A DNA stretch of 64,000 nt, taken from Rubellimicrobium sp. CFH 75288. Lineage in GTDB: Bacteria > Pseudomonadota > Alphaproteobacteria > Rhodobacterales > Rhodobacteraceae. This document shows positions 7,450-15,444 of the stretch, in pieces (the first letter of the stretch is position 1; every line of letters starts with the position of its first letter). Position numbers and translations under genes: made by a program. The stretch is taken from contig NZ_WYDP01000019.1 of the NCBI RefSeq assembly GCF_009904055.1, forward strand, positions 17,872-81,871, read 5' to 3'. Under the pieces are notes generated by a model. It saw only the letters and a list, made by a program, of their open reading frames with translations, did not search any database and was not told the origin of the DNA.

Positions 7450-9026
7450 GCACCTTCGACACGATCGTGGTCGGGGGCGGATCGGCGGGCTGCCTGATCG
7501 CCGCGCGCCTGGTGGCAGAGGGGGGCGAGCGCGTCCTGCTGCTGGAGGCGGGGGGGCCCTATCGCAACCCGCTGCTGCGGATCGCGGCGGGCTACATGAA
7601 GTTCCTCGCCTCGGACCGCTATCTGGCGATGATCCGCACCGAGCCCGAGCCGGCGCTGGACGGCCGCGCCCCCATCGTGCCGCAGGCGCGCATCCTGGGC
7701 GGCGGATCGAGCGTCAACGCCATGGTCTACATGCGCGGCCAGCCCGCCGATTACGACGCCTGGGCCGAGGCGACGGGCGCCGACTGGGGCTGGGAGGCGA
7801 TGCTGCGCCATTTCGTGAGGCTGGAGGACAACGACCGGCTGGGACCGCCCGCACATGGACGGGGCGGGCCGCTGCGCGTCTCGGACAGCCCTTACGTCCA
7901 TCCGATGTCGCGGGACTTCGTGGCGGCCTGCGCGGCGCTGGGCGTTCCGGTGACGGAGGATTTCAACGGCGGGCGGCAGACGGGCGTGGGGCTGATGCAG
8001 GTGACGGCGCGCCACGGCTGGCGCTGCAGCGCCGCGGATGCCTTTCTGCGGCCCCTGCGGAGCGACGCACGCCTGACCGTGCGGCTGCGCAGTCCGGCCG
8101 AGCGGGTGCTGTTCGAGGGCGACCGGGCCGTGGGCGTCGTGGTGCGGGGCGAGGCGGTGCGGGCGCGGCGCGTCGTGCTGACGGCGGGCGCGTTCGAGAC
8201 GCCCAAGCTCCTGATGCTGTCGGGGATCGGCCCCTCCGAGGAGCTGGCGCGCCACGGCATCGCCCTTGTGGCCGGGAGCGAGGGGGTGGGCGCGAACCTG
8301 CAGGACCACCTGGAGGCGCCGGTGGTCTTTCGCGCGCGCGGGCGCGACGGCTATTTCGGCGAGGATCGCGGCTGGCGGATGCTTCGCAACGGCCTGCGCT
8401 TCCTCTTGGGCGGGGGCGGGCCCGCGGCGACGATCGGGGTGGAGGCCTGCGCCTTCTGGCCCGAGGCGGGCGGGGACGCGGCGCTGCAGATCTATTGCGT
8501 GCCCACAATCTATCTGGACCGCGACGTGACCGGCGTGCCGCCCGCGCCGGGGCTGACGCTGAACGCCTGCCTGCTGCGGCCGCGCTCGCGCGGGAGGGTG
8601 GGGCTGCGCTCGGCGCGGGCCGCCGATCCGCCGCTCGTGGAGACGGGCTATCTGCGCGATCCCCGCGACCTGGCCGAGATCGAGCGGGGGCTGGCCTGGT
8701 GCCGGGCGATCGCCGCGACCGCACCCCTGGCGGCGCGGCTGGAGGGGGAGATCTGTCCGGGGGCGGAGGTGACGGGGGGCGAGGCGCTGCACGCCCATGT
8801 GCGGCGCACCGTCAAGACCAACTACCATCCCTGCGGCACCGTGCGGATGGGCCGCGCCGACGACCCGCTCGCCCCGCTGGGGCCTGACGGGGCGGTCAAG
8901 GGGGTGCGGGGGCTGTGGGTGGCGGATGCCTCGGCCATGCCGACGATCCCCTCGGGCAACACCAACGCGCCCACAATGGCGCTGGCCGACCGGCTGGCGG
9001 ACGGACTTCTCGGCCGGGGGCCTTGA
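7446..9026 (+). CDS. GMC-family FAD-dependent alcohol/choline dehydrogenase-like oxidoreductase
   Basis: This 526-residue flavoenzyme begins with the FAD-binding motif VVGGGSAGCLIAARL, has the GMC signature region GGGSSVNAMVYMRG, and ends with the active-site segment NYHPCGTVRMG and the VADASAMPTIPSGNTNAPTM motif holding the His/Asn catalytic pair. GMC enzymes oxidise a primary or secondary alcohol to an aldehyde or ketone, passing electrons to oxygen or an acceptor. GTG at 7446 overlaps the ATPase stop. Co-transcription with a sugar/polyol importer suggests that it oxidises the imported substrate. There is no signal peptide, so it is cytoplasmic. Choline itself is unlikely because no bet genes are near. 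Confidence 0.85.
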   Translation: MSTFDTIVVGGGSAGCLIAARLVAEGGERVLLLEAGGPYRNPLLRIAAGYMKFLASDRYLAMIRTEPEPALDGRAPIVPQARILGGGSSVNAMVYMRGQPADYDAWAEATGADWGWEAMLRHFVRLEDNDRLGPPAHGRGGPLRVSDSPYVHPMSRDFVAACAALGVPVTEDFNGGRQTGVGLMQVTARHGWRCSAADAFLRPLRSDARLTVRLRSPAERVLFEGDRAVGVVVRGEAVRARRVVLTAGAFETPKLLMLSGIGPSEELARHGIALVAGSEGVGANLQDHLEAPVVFRARGRDGYFGEDRGWRMLRNGLRFLLGGGGPAATIGVEACAFWPEAGGDAALQIYCVPTIYLDRDVTGVPPAPGLTLNACLLRPRSRGRVGLRSARAADPPLVETGYLRDPRDLAEIERGLAWCRAIAATAPLAARLEGEICPGAEVTGGEALHAHVRRTVKTNYHPCGTVRMGRADDPLAPLGPDGAVKGVRGLWVADASAMPTIPSGNTNAPTMALADRLADGLLGRGP

Positions 9027-9081
9027 CGCGAGGGCGCGGGCGGGGTGCGGTCCGTGCGGCAGGACAGCGTCGGGGGACGGG

Positions 9082-9843
9082 ATGACGGTGTGGGTCGGGA
9101 CGAGCTGGAAGATGAACAAGACGCGGGCGGAGGCACGGGCCTTCGCCGAGGCGCTGCGGGCCGCGGAGCCCGGGGGCGACGGGCGCATCCGCCGCTTCGT
9201 CATCCCGCCCTTCACCGCGCTGGCGGAGGTCTGCGCGGTGCTGGAGGGCAGCTCGGTCCTGGTGGGGGCGCAGAACGGGCATTGGGAGGATGCGGGCGCC
9301 TGGACGGGCGAGGTCTCGATGCCGCAGATCCGCGATTGCGGGGCGGGGCTGGTCGAGATCGGCCATTCGGAGCGGCGGACCCATTTCGGCGAGACGGACG
9401 ACACGGTGGCGCTGAAGGTCGCGGCGGCGCTGCGTCACGGCCTGCTGCCCCTGGTCTGCGTGGGCGAGAGCGCGGAGGACCGCGACGGGGGGCGCGCCGA
9501 TGCCGTGCTCGCGCGGCAGGCCGAGGCGGCGCTGCGCCCCGCGGCCGAGGCGGGGGGCGAGATCCTTCTGGCCTACGAGCCCGTCTGGGCGATCGGGACG
9601 GGCGGGATTCCGGCCGAGCCCGCCTATGCCGAGGACCGGCAGGCGCGGCTGGCGGAGGTGGCGCGCGCGGTGCTGGGCCGGCCGGTCCCGGTCCTCTACG
9701 GGGGCAGCGTGACGGCGGAGAACTGCGCCGCGCTGATCGCCTGCCCGCATGTGGACGGGTTGTTCGTGGGCCGCGCGGCCTGGGCGGTCGAGGGCTATCT
9801 GGAGATCCTGCGCCGCGTCGCGGCCGCCCTGCCCCGCCCCTAG
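9082..9843 (+). CDS. Triosephosphate-isomerase family enzyme, probably a catabolic paralogue
   Basis: A TIM barrel of 253 residues with the catalytic Lys (TSWKMNK, K10), His (EIGHSERR, H95) and Glu (AYEPVWAIGTG, E166) and the phosphate loop LYGGSVT. TIM interconverts dihydroxyacetone phosphate and glyceraldehyde 3-phosphate. The N-terminal W-V-G-T-S-W-K-M-N-K pattern, in place of the usual G-N-W-K-M-N, resembles my recollection of the EryH/TpiA2/LerI subgroup that acts on erythrulose 1-phosphate; that assignment is inference. It lies downstream of the GMC gene and faces the aldolase fusion, whose dihydroxyacetone phosphate it could process. Its stop codon shares CTAG with the aldolase stop. 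Confidence 0.82.
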   Translation: MTVWVGTSWKMNKTRAEARAFAEALRAAEPGGDGRIRRFVIPPFTALAEVCAVLEGSSVLVGAQNGHWEDAGAWTGEVSMPQIRDCGAGLVEIGHSERRTHFGETDDTVALKVAAALRHGLLPLVCVGESAEDRDGGRADAVLARQAEAALRPAAEAGGEILLAYEPVWAIGTGGIPAEPAYAEDRQARLAEVARAVLGRPVPVLYGGSVTAENCAALIACPHVDGLFVGRAAWAVEGYLEILRRVAAALPRP

Positions 9844-11891
9844 CGCAGCTGCGCCTCGACGTTGCCGCCGTCCACCGTCATGACATGGCCGGTGGTCCGC
9901 TCGGCCCCGGCCAGCGCCACGAAGGCCTGGGCGACGTGGCGCGCCTCCACCTCCTGGCCGAGGAGGTTGCCGGCCATGTAGGCCTCGGGCGTGACACCCC
10001 TGGCGGCGGCGCGTTCGGCGATAAAGGCGTCCGAGACGAGGCCCGAGCGGATGCGGTCGGCATTGACGCCGTTGACGCGCACCCGCTCGGGCCCGAGTTC
10101 GAGCGCGAGCTGGCGCAACAGGAAGAAGGTCGCGGCCTTGGCGGTGCCGTAGGCGCCGAAGGCGCGGCCGGGATTGACCGCCTGCTTGGAGACGTTGAAC
10201 AGGATCTGCCCGCCCGCCGGCCGGCCGAGACCCGCCGACTGGTCGCGGAAGGCCGCAGCGGCGGCGCGGGCCAGCGCGGCATGGGCGAAGAAGTTGAGCT
10301 CGAACGAGGCGCGCAGGTCGGCCTCGGGCAGGGTCGCCATCTCGCCCTGCCAGGCGGCGCCGGCATTGGAGACCAGGATGTCGAGCCCGCCGAAGCGCGC
10401 CCGCGCCGCGGCCACCGCCGCCTCGGCCGCGCCGGGGGCGGTGAGGTCCCCTTCCCAGTGGGCGTGATCGCGCCCGAGCGCGCGGGCGGCGCCGGCCACG
10501 TCCGTCCCCTCGCGGTCGGCGAGCAAGAGCGCGGCCCCCCCGGCGGCGAAGGCCGCCGCCGTGGCCCGGCCGATGGCACCCGCCGCGCCCGTCACGAGGA
10601 CCACGCGCCCCGCGAAGGGCGGCGGCGCCGCGCGGCCGAGCTTGGCCTGTTCGAGCGGCCAGTATTCCATGTCGAACGTGTCGGCCTCGCCGATGGGGCG
10701 GAAGCCGCCGGCACCCTCGCCCATCTCCATGACGCGGAGGGTCTGCTCGCCCAGATCGGCGGCGATGCGCGCGGCGGTGGCCGTGCCCCCCACCCCGACC
10801 ACCCCGAGACCCGGCAGCCAGACGAGGCCGGGCATCGCGGGCAGGGCCCGGCGCGCACCGGCGCGCGCGGTCTGGCGCTCGAAGGCCTCGCGGTAGGCCG
10901 CGGCCCAGTCTGCGACGCCGGCGCGGAGCGCATCCGGCGACGGGTCCGGGGCCCAGAGGGGGAATCGCTTGGTGCGGATGACATGGTCGGGCGTGGCCAC
11001 CCCGCGGCGGGCGAGATCCGGTGCGTCGGGGCGGGCGAGCATCGCGCGGGCGTGGTCGGTCGCCCGGAGGTCGAGGACGGGCAGCGCCGCCCCCTCGGGC
11101 AGGGCCGAGGCGAGCGCGCCGCGAAGCGCAGGCAGGACCGCCGCCGGGTCGGGCGGCGGCGCGGCGGGCCGGGCGGGCGGGCGCGGGCGGCTGCGCAGGC
11201 GGTCGGAGAGCCAGGCCGCCACCGCATTGGTCTGCGCGATCACCCGGTCGTAGGAGGTGCGGGGGTCCGGCCCCCAAGTGAAGTGGCCGTGGTTGAGCAG
11301 CAGGAGCCCCTCGGCCTCGGGATGCTGCTCGCGCGCCTCGGCCGCGGCGCGCGCCAGCGCGAATCCCGGCATGATGTAGGGCACGACGGCGAGCCGGTCG
11401 CCGAAGATCTCGCGGCAGGCGGCCTCGGCCTCGGGGAGGTTGGCGAGCGCGAGAAAGGGCGTGGCATGGGTGTGGTCCACGACCGCGTCGGGCAGCCAGG
11501 CATGGAGCAGCGTCTCGACCGAGGGGTTGGGCGCGGTGCTGTCGAGCAGGTTGGCGCGCTGGACGTTGACCATCGCCTCGTCCGACAGCGCGGAAAGCGC
11601 GCGCAGGCGGCGCAGCGGCTCGAGGCGGACGGCCGGCAGGCCCGCGGCCGTGATCGTGTCGAGATCGGCACCCGATCCCTTGACGTGGATCACCTCGACG
11701 GTGTCGCCGAAGACGTCCCGGGCCCGGAGCTTGATCGAGGTGTTGCCGCCCCCGTGCATCACGAGGTCGGGCACCGAGCCGATCAGGCGCGAGGAATAGA
11801 CCCTGAGAGCGAGGGCCCGCGCCGCCGGGTCGTCGCCCGCCCCCTCGGCCCAGCCCTGCGCTTCCTCGTCCCGCCACAGGTTCTCGAACAC
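9840..11891 (-). CDS. Class II aldolase / short-chain dehydrogenase fusion (rhamnulose-1-phosphate aldolase-like)
   Basis: The 683-residue fusion has an N-terminal zinc class II aldolase (about 1-400) and a C-terminal SDR (about 428-683). The aldolase shows the phosphate loop MHGGGNTSIK and zinc-ligand histidines in DHTHATPFL and LLNHGHFTWG. The SDR has GAAGAIG for NAD(P), NAG, and the catalytic Ser (FNVSK) and YGTAK. Relatives cleave rhamnulose 1-phosphate and oxidise lactaldehyde. There is no rhamnose isomerase or kinase here, whereas mtnK and mtnA lie 1 kb away, so a 5-deoxy- or 5-methylthio-ribulose 1-phosphate is a likelier substrate (inference). GTG at 11891 is chosen because the conserved FENLWRDEEA begins there and GGAGGGG precedes it. 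A TTG at 11948 would add 19 unconserved residues and overlap the operator. Confidence 0.85.
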   Translation of the reverse strand: MFENLWRDEEAQGWAEGAGDDPAARALALRVYSSRLIGSVPDLVMHGGGNTSIKLRARDVFGDTVEVIHVKGSGADLDTITAAGLPAVRLEPLRRLRALSALSDEAMVNVQRANLLDSTAPNPSVETLLHAWLPDAVVDHTHATPFLALANLPEAEAACREIFGDRLAVVPYIMPGFALARAAAEAREQHPEAEGLLLLNHGHFTWGPDPRTSYDRVIAQTNAVAAWLSDRLRSRPRPPARPAAPPPDPAAVLPALRGALASALPEGAALPVLDLRATDHARAMLARPDAPDLARRGVATPDHVIRTKRFPLWAPDPSPDALRAGVADWAAAYREAFERQTARAGARRALPAMPGLVWLPGLGVVGVGGTATAARIAADLGEQTLRVMEMGEGAGGFRPIGEADTFDMEYWPLEQAKLGRAAPPPFAGRVVLVTGAAGAIGRATAAAFAAGGAALLLADREGTDVAGAARALGRDHAHWEGDLTAPGAAEAAVAAARARFGGLDILVSNAGAAWQGEMATLPEADLRASFELNFFAHAALARAAAAAFRDQSAGLGRPAGGQILFNVSKQAVNPGRAFGAYGTAKAATFFLLRQLALELGPERVRVNGVNADRIRSGLVSDAFIAERAAARGVTPEAYMAGNLLGQEVEARHVAQAFVALAGAERTTGHVMTVDGGNVEAQLR

Positions 11892-11916
11892 GATGCCCCT
11901 CCGCGTCGTTGCGCAT

Positions 11917-11945
11917 TTGACGGGAGGGCAGGCTTCGACAAAAGT
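11917..11945 (+). promoter_or_regulatory. Putative promoter of the SorC-family regulator gene
   Basis: TTGACG (11917-11922) and AAAAGT (11940-11945) are 17 bases apart, ending 35 bases before the regulator start. The -10 region lies inside the GAC-AAAA-GTC element, which would fit autoregulation. Confidence 0.4.
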
Positions 11946-11948
11946 CAA
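11937..11948. promoter_or_regulatory. Candidate SorC operator, copy 1 (GAC-AAAA-GTC)
   Basis: GACAAAAGTC at 11937-11946 is an imperfect palindrome (GAC/GTC arms). It recurs exactly, in the other orientation, at 15359-15368, and with one change at 15379-15388. It sits between the aldolase fusion and the regulator. The link to the regulator is inferred from position and repetition. Confidence 0.5.
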
Positions 11949-11980
11949 GAAAGGCTGACAATCGCCAACGGGAGGAGCGG

Positions 11981-12937
11981 ATGGGCGGGCGGCGGCGGGC
12001 GGCCGGGGCGGTCGGCTCGGGGATCGTGGTGGAGGTGGCCTGGCTCTACCATCAGGAGGGGCTGAACCAGCAGGCCATCGCCGACCGGCTGGGCCTGTCG
12101 CGGGCCACGGTGGTCAATCACCTGCGCGAGGCCCGAGCGCAGGGCCTCGTGCGGGTGACGCTGGCGCCCGGCGCCTTCGAGGGGCACCGCCTGGCGCTGG
12201 CGCTGTGCGAGCGGTTCGGGCTGCGGGGCGCGCATGTGGTTCCGGATGACGGGCTGGGGGCGGAGGAGCGGTTCGTGCGCGTGGTCCGCGGCGCGGCGTC
12301 CTGGCTGCCCGCCCTGCTCGCACCCGGCGACCGGCTGGGCGTGGCCTGGGGGCGGACGGTGCACGACGTGGCCCTTGCGCTCGAGCCGCAGCGGATCGCG
12401 GGGCTGACGGTGCTCCAGCTCGTGGGGTCCATGGCGACCCCCTACGGCTTCACGGCCGAGGCCTGCTCGACGCTGCTCGCCGAGCGCCTGGGAGGGGCCT
12501 GCGTCAACCTCCATGCGCCGGCGATCCTGAGCCGGGCGGACCTGGCCGCCGCCCTGCGCGAGGAGCCGGTGATCCGCGCCCAGCTCGACCGTCTGGCGGA
12601 GGTCAACAAGTTCCTGTTCTCCGTGGGCACGGCGGCGGCCGACAGCCATGTGGTGATGTCGGGGCTGGCCAGCGCCGAGGACCTGCGCCACGCGATCGGG
12701 GGGGGCGCGGTCGGGGTGATCTGCGGCCGCTTCGTGGACCGGGAGGGGCGCGCGGTGCCCGGCGGCATGGAGGCGCGCATGATCGGGGTGGACCTGCGCC
12801 GCCTGGTGGGGCTCGAGGCGGGCATCCTGGTGACCCCCGGCCTCGACAAGGTGGAGCCGAGCCTGGCCGCGATCCGGGGGGGCTATGTCACGCATCTGGC
12901 GACCTCCGCCCGGGTGGCGGAGGCGATGCTGGCCTAG
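11981..12937 (+). CDS. SorC/DeoR-type sugar-binding transcriptional regulator
   Basis: This 318-residue protein has an N-terminal helix-turn-helix (about 17-50: [20 protein letters not shown] is the sigma-factor-like SorC HTH) and a C-terminal phosphosugar-binding domain with [14 protein letters not shown] and the end motif [18 protein letters not shown]. SorC regulators sense phosphorylated sugars made by the pathway they control. It is divergent from the aldolase fusion and convergent with mtnA, and the repeated motif at 11937 and 15359-15388 suggests control of both sides. The likely inducer would be the ketose or aldose phosphate made by MtnK/MtnA. GGAGGAGCGG precedes the ATG. Confidence 0.88.
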   Translation: MGGRRRAAGAVGSGIVVEVAWLYHQEGLNQQAIADRLGLSRATVVNHLREARAQGLVRVTLAPGAFEGHRLALALCERFGLRGAHVVPDDGLGAEERFVRVVRGAASWLPALLAPGDRLGVAWGRTVHDVALALEPQRIAGLTVLQLVGSMATPYGFTAEACSTLLAERLGGACVNLHAPAILSRADLAAALREEPVIRAQLDRLAEVNKFLFSVGTAAADSHVVMSGLASAEDLRHAIGGGAVGVICGRFVDREGRAVPGGMEARMIGVDLRRLVGLEAGILVTPGLDKVEPSLAAIRGGYVTHLATSARVAEAMLA

Positions 12938-14046
12938 CCCCGGGGCGCGCGGTCGGGGAACAGCCCGGCGAGGCCCTCGGCGCTCGCCTCGCAGATCCCG
13001 CGCTCGGTGATCAGGCCGGTCACGAGATGGGCAGGCGTGACGTCGAAGGCGGGGTTGCGCGCCCCGGTCCCGTCCGGCGAGACCTGGACCTGGACGATGC
13101 GGCCCGTCTCGTCCCGGCCCTGGACATGGGTGACCTCCTCGGGGGCGCGCTCCTCGATGGGGATCTCGCGCAGGCCGTCGCGCACGGTCCAGTCGATCGT
13201 GGGCGAGGGCAGCGCGACGTAGAAGGGCACGTTGTTGGCCCGCGCAGCGAGCGCCTTGAGATAGGTGCCGATCTTGTTGCACACGTCGCCGTTGGCGGTG
13301 GTGCGGTCGGTGCCCACGATGACGAGGTCCACCTCGCCGTGCTGCATCAGGTGGCCGCCCGCGTTGTCGGTCACGAGGTCGTGGGGCACGCCGGCCTTGT
13401 TGAGCTCCCAGGCGGTGAGCTGGGCGCCCTGGTTGCGCGGCCGCGTCTCGTCCACGAAGACGTGGACGGGGATGCCCGCCTCGACGGCGTGGTAGATGGG
13501 CGAGGTGGCGGTTCCCCAGTCCACCGTGGCCGGCCAGCCCGCGTTGCAATGGGTGAGGATGCGCACCGGCTCACCCGGCTTCTTGCGCGCCGCGATCTCC
13601 CGGATGAGGGCGAGGCCGTGCTCGCCGATCCGGCGGTTCATCTCCACGTCCTCGTCGCAGATCGCGTCGGCCCTGGCAAAGGCGGCGGCGGCGCGCGCAT
13701 TCTCGGGCAGCGGCCGCAGGCGGCTGCGCAGGTCGTCGAGCGCCCAGCGCAGGTTGATCGCCGTGGGACGGGTGGCATGCAGAACCTCCCAGGTCTCGTC
13801 GAGCGAGGCATCGGAGGGATCCGCGGCCATCTGGACCGCCACCCCGTAGGCCGCCGTGGCGCCGATCAGGGGGGCGCCGCGCACCCACATGTCGCGGATC
13901 GCGGTGGCAAAGGCCGCGCGGTCGCCCAGCGCCTCGATGCGCAGTTCATGGGGCAGCCACCGCTGGTCGATGACCTTCACGACGCCCCAGCGGGAGCCGT
14001 CCTGTTCGCGCCAGATGGAGCGGTAGGGGGTGCCGTCGATCTTCAC
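12934..14046 (-). CDS. mtnA: S-methyl-5-thioribose-1-phosphate isomerase family protein
   Basis: The 370-residue protein belongs to the MtnA/eIF2B-like family and converts a 5-substituted ribose 1-phosphate to the matching ribulose 1-phosphate. Visible hallmarks are [13 protein letters not shown], the catalytic Cys in THCNAG (C167), [20 protein letters not shown], and the catalytic Asp in [11 protein letters not shown] (D247), then NKIGTY. The start is GTG at 14046, overlapping the mtnK stop by 4 bases; GAAAGGGA lies upstream. It forms a two-gene unit with mtnK. The other methionine-salvage genes (mtnB, C, D, X) are absent, so the product may enter the aldolase or RuBisCO-like routes instead. 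Confidence 0.9.
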   Translation of the reverse strand: MKIDGTPYRSIWREQDGSRWGVVKVIDQRWLPHELRIEALGDRAAFATAIRDMWVRGAPLIGATAAYGVAVQMAADPSDASLDETWEVLHATRPTAINLRWALDDLRSRLRPLPENARAAAAFARADAICDEDVEMNRRIGEHGLALIREIAARKKPGEPVRILTHCNAGWPATVDWGTATSPIYHAVEAGIPVHVFVDETRPRNQGAQLTAWELNKAGVPHDLVTDNAGGHLMQHGEVDLVIVGTDRTTANGDVCNKIGTYLKALAARANNVPFYVALPSPTIDWTVRDGLREIPIEERAPEEVTHVQGRDETGRIVQVQVSPDGTGARNPAFDVTPAHLVTGLITERGICEASAEGLAGLFPDRAPRG

Positions 14047-15293
14047 AGCCAGTCCCTTTCGGCGATGTCGCGCGCGAGCGCGAGAAGCGAGTCGATGCCG
14101 GGGATCGCCCCCTGCCCCAGCATCAGCGCCCGGCCGAGCGCGAGCGCGCGCGCCTCGGAGGCGGCGCGGAGGGCCTCGTCGGGAATCGTCTCGAAATCGG
14201 CATTGTGAGCGAGGCCGAGGATGCGGCGGTGGCACTCGATCCCGGCAAAGCCCAGCGTGTCGCGCCAGACGCCGCCCAGCCAGTCGAGGCGCGCCTGCTC
14301 GGCCGCGTGGGCCTGTCCCGCCTCCTCGTAGAGGGCGGGGGGAAACAGCATGCCCGTCCGCTCGGTGCGCCACAGATGGGTGAACTCGATCTCGAAGGCG
14401 GTCCAGACGGCCCGCATCTCCCCGAGGATCCAGGCGCCGTGATCGGGTCCCGCATGGGCGGGGGCGGCGCAGAAGGCCATCAGGAAGTTCGCCATCAGCA
14501 TGCCCACGTCGAAGCCCATGGGCCCGTAGGTGGCGAATTCCGGGTCAATCACGCGAATGCTGCCCGGGCCCACCATGACCGATCCGGTGTGAAGGTCGCC
14601 GTGCAGCATCGTTTCGGCCCGGGCGGCGAAGGCGGTCTTGAGGTGCTGGGCCGCGATCTTGAGGGCCGCGTCGGCGCGCAGCTCGGCCACGAGCGGGGCG
14701 AGCGCGGGCGTGTGGCGGTTGAGGGGAGCCTCGAAATAGGGATCGGTGAAGACCAGATCCTCGGTGATGGCGCAAAGATCGACGTTGCCGGCAAAGAGCG
14801 CGAGGTCGGCCTTGCGGTCCGCAGGCTTCATGCAGAGGTCCGAGCCGCGGAACAGCGTGCGCGCGCAGAAGGTGCCGAGCCGCCGGCCCAAGCCTTCGGG
14901 GCGCTGCCCCTCGATCAGGGCGCGGCGCAGGATGACGTGGTCCCGCAGGTATTCCATGACCACCAGCGCCTGGCCCTCGTCGAAATGGACCACCTCGGGG
15001 ACCGAGCCCGGGTCGCGGGCGGCCTGGCGCGTCAGCGCGTGGAACTCGAAGAACGAGCGGGTGAGCGGCAGCGGCCAGCTTTCGCCCACAAGCCGGACGT
15101 AGGGCAGCGCCTGCTTAGCCACGAGGCCGCCCCGCTCGCCCTCGACGATGAAGACGAGGTTGAGGTTACCGTCTCCCACCTCGCGGGCGCGCCAGGTGGA
15201 GGGGTTGCCGAGGCGGTCGCGGAGCGCGGGAATCGTGCCCAGCCGCGCAGGCAGGCTGTCCGCGGCAAGCGGCGCATAGGATTGGGCATCCAT
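14043..15293 (-). CDS. mtnK: S-methyl-5-thioribose kinase
   Basis: A 416-residue kinase of the aminoglycoside-phosphotransferase fold. Diagnostic MtnK motifs are [11 protein letters not shown], the ATP-binding [16 protein letters not shown], the catalytic loop [11 protein letters not shown] and the metal-binding [16 protein letters not shown]. It phosphorylates 5-methylthioribose on O1 with ATP; relatives also use 5-deoxyribose. ATG at 15293 is preceded by GGGGGGAGGAACC. It is the first gene of the mtnK-mtnA unit, divergent from a ribose-type importer that could bring in the free sugar. No MTA nucleosidase or phosphorylase is present in the window. Confidence 0.9.
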   Translation of the reverse strand: MDAQSYAPLAADSLPARLGTIPALRDRLGNPSTWRAREVGDGNLNLVFIVEGERGGLVAKQALPYVRLVGESWPLPLTRSFFEFHALTRQAARDPGSVPEVVHFDEGQALVVMEYLRDHVILRRALIEGQRPEGLGRRLGTFCARTLFRGSDLCMKPADRKADLALFAGNVDLCAITEDLVFTDPYFEAPLNRHTPALAPLVAELRADAALKIAAQHLKTAFAARAETMLHGDLHTGSVMVGPGSIRVIDPEFATYGPMGFDVGMLMANFLMAFCAAPAHAGPDHGAWILGEMRAVWTAFEIEFTHLWRTERTGMLFPPALYEEAGQAHAAEQARLDWLGGVWRDTLGFAGIECHRRILGLAHNADFETIPDEALRAASEARALALGRALMLGQGAIPGIDSLLALARDIAERDWL

Positions 15294-15341
15294 GCCGGTT
15301 CCTCCCCCCGATGCGGGGCCGCCTCCCCGGCCCCGCTGCCG

Positions 15342-15370
15342 AATGTCGGCCGCTTCCCGACTTTTGTCAA
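15342..15370 (-). promoter_or_regulatory. Putative mtnK-mtnA promoter overlapped by operator
   Basis: On the minus strand a perfect TTGACA (15365-15370) and GACATT (15342-15347) are 17 bases apart. The -35 box is embedded in the GAC-AAAA-GTC element, so a bound regulator would block the polymerase. Confidence 0.5.
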
Positions 15371-15388
15371 ACGGTGTTGACTTTTGAC
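15359..15388. promoter_or_regulatory. Candidate SorC operators, copies 2 and 3, in the mtnK / importer divergent region
   Basis: GACTTTTGTC (15359-15368) is the exact reverse complement of the site at 11937. GACTTTTGAC (15379-15388) is a second, near-identical copy 20 bases away, two helical turns. Between them GTCAA (15366-15370) and TTGAC (15377-15381) flank a 6-base centre as a perfect inverted repeat. The spacing suits a tetrameric SorC protein binding both sites on one DNA face. Confidence 0.55.
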
Positions 15389-15444
15389 GAGGCATGGGGT
15401 CGCCTTGGCGCGCCCGGCAGGACGGCAGGGCGGGGAGGACCGGC

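Noticed and set aside
9840..11891. Rhamnose catabolic operon
   Set aside because: No rhamnose isomerase, rhamnulokinase or mutarotase gene occurs nearby, and the neighbours are mtnK and mtnA.
9045..12065. 1006-codon plus-strand frame opposite the aldolase fusion
   Set aside because: Composition is typical of an out-of-frame reading of GC-rich codons; tpiA-like and aldolase-SDR genes with clear motifs occupy the same DNA.
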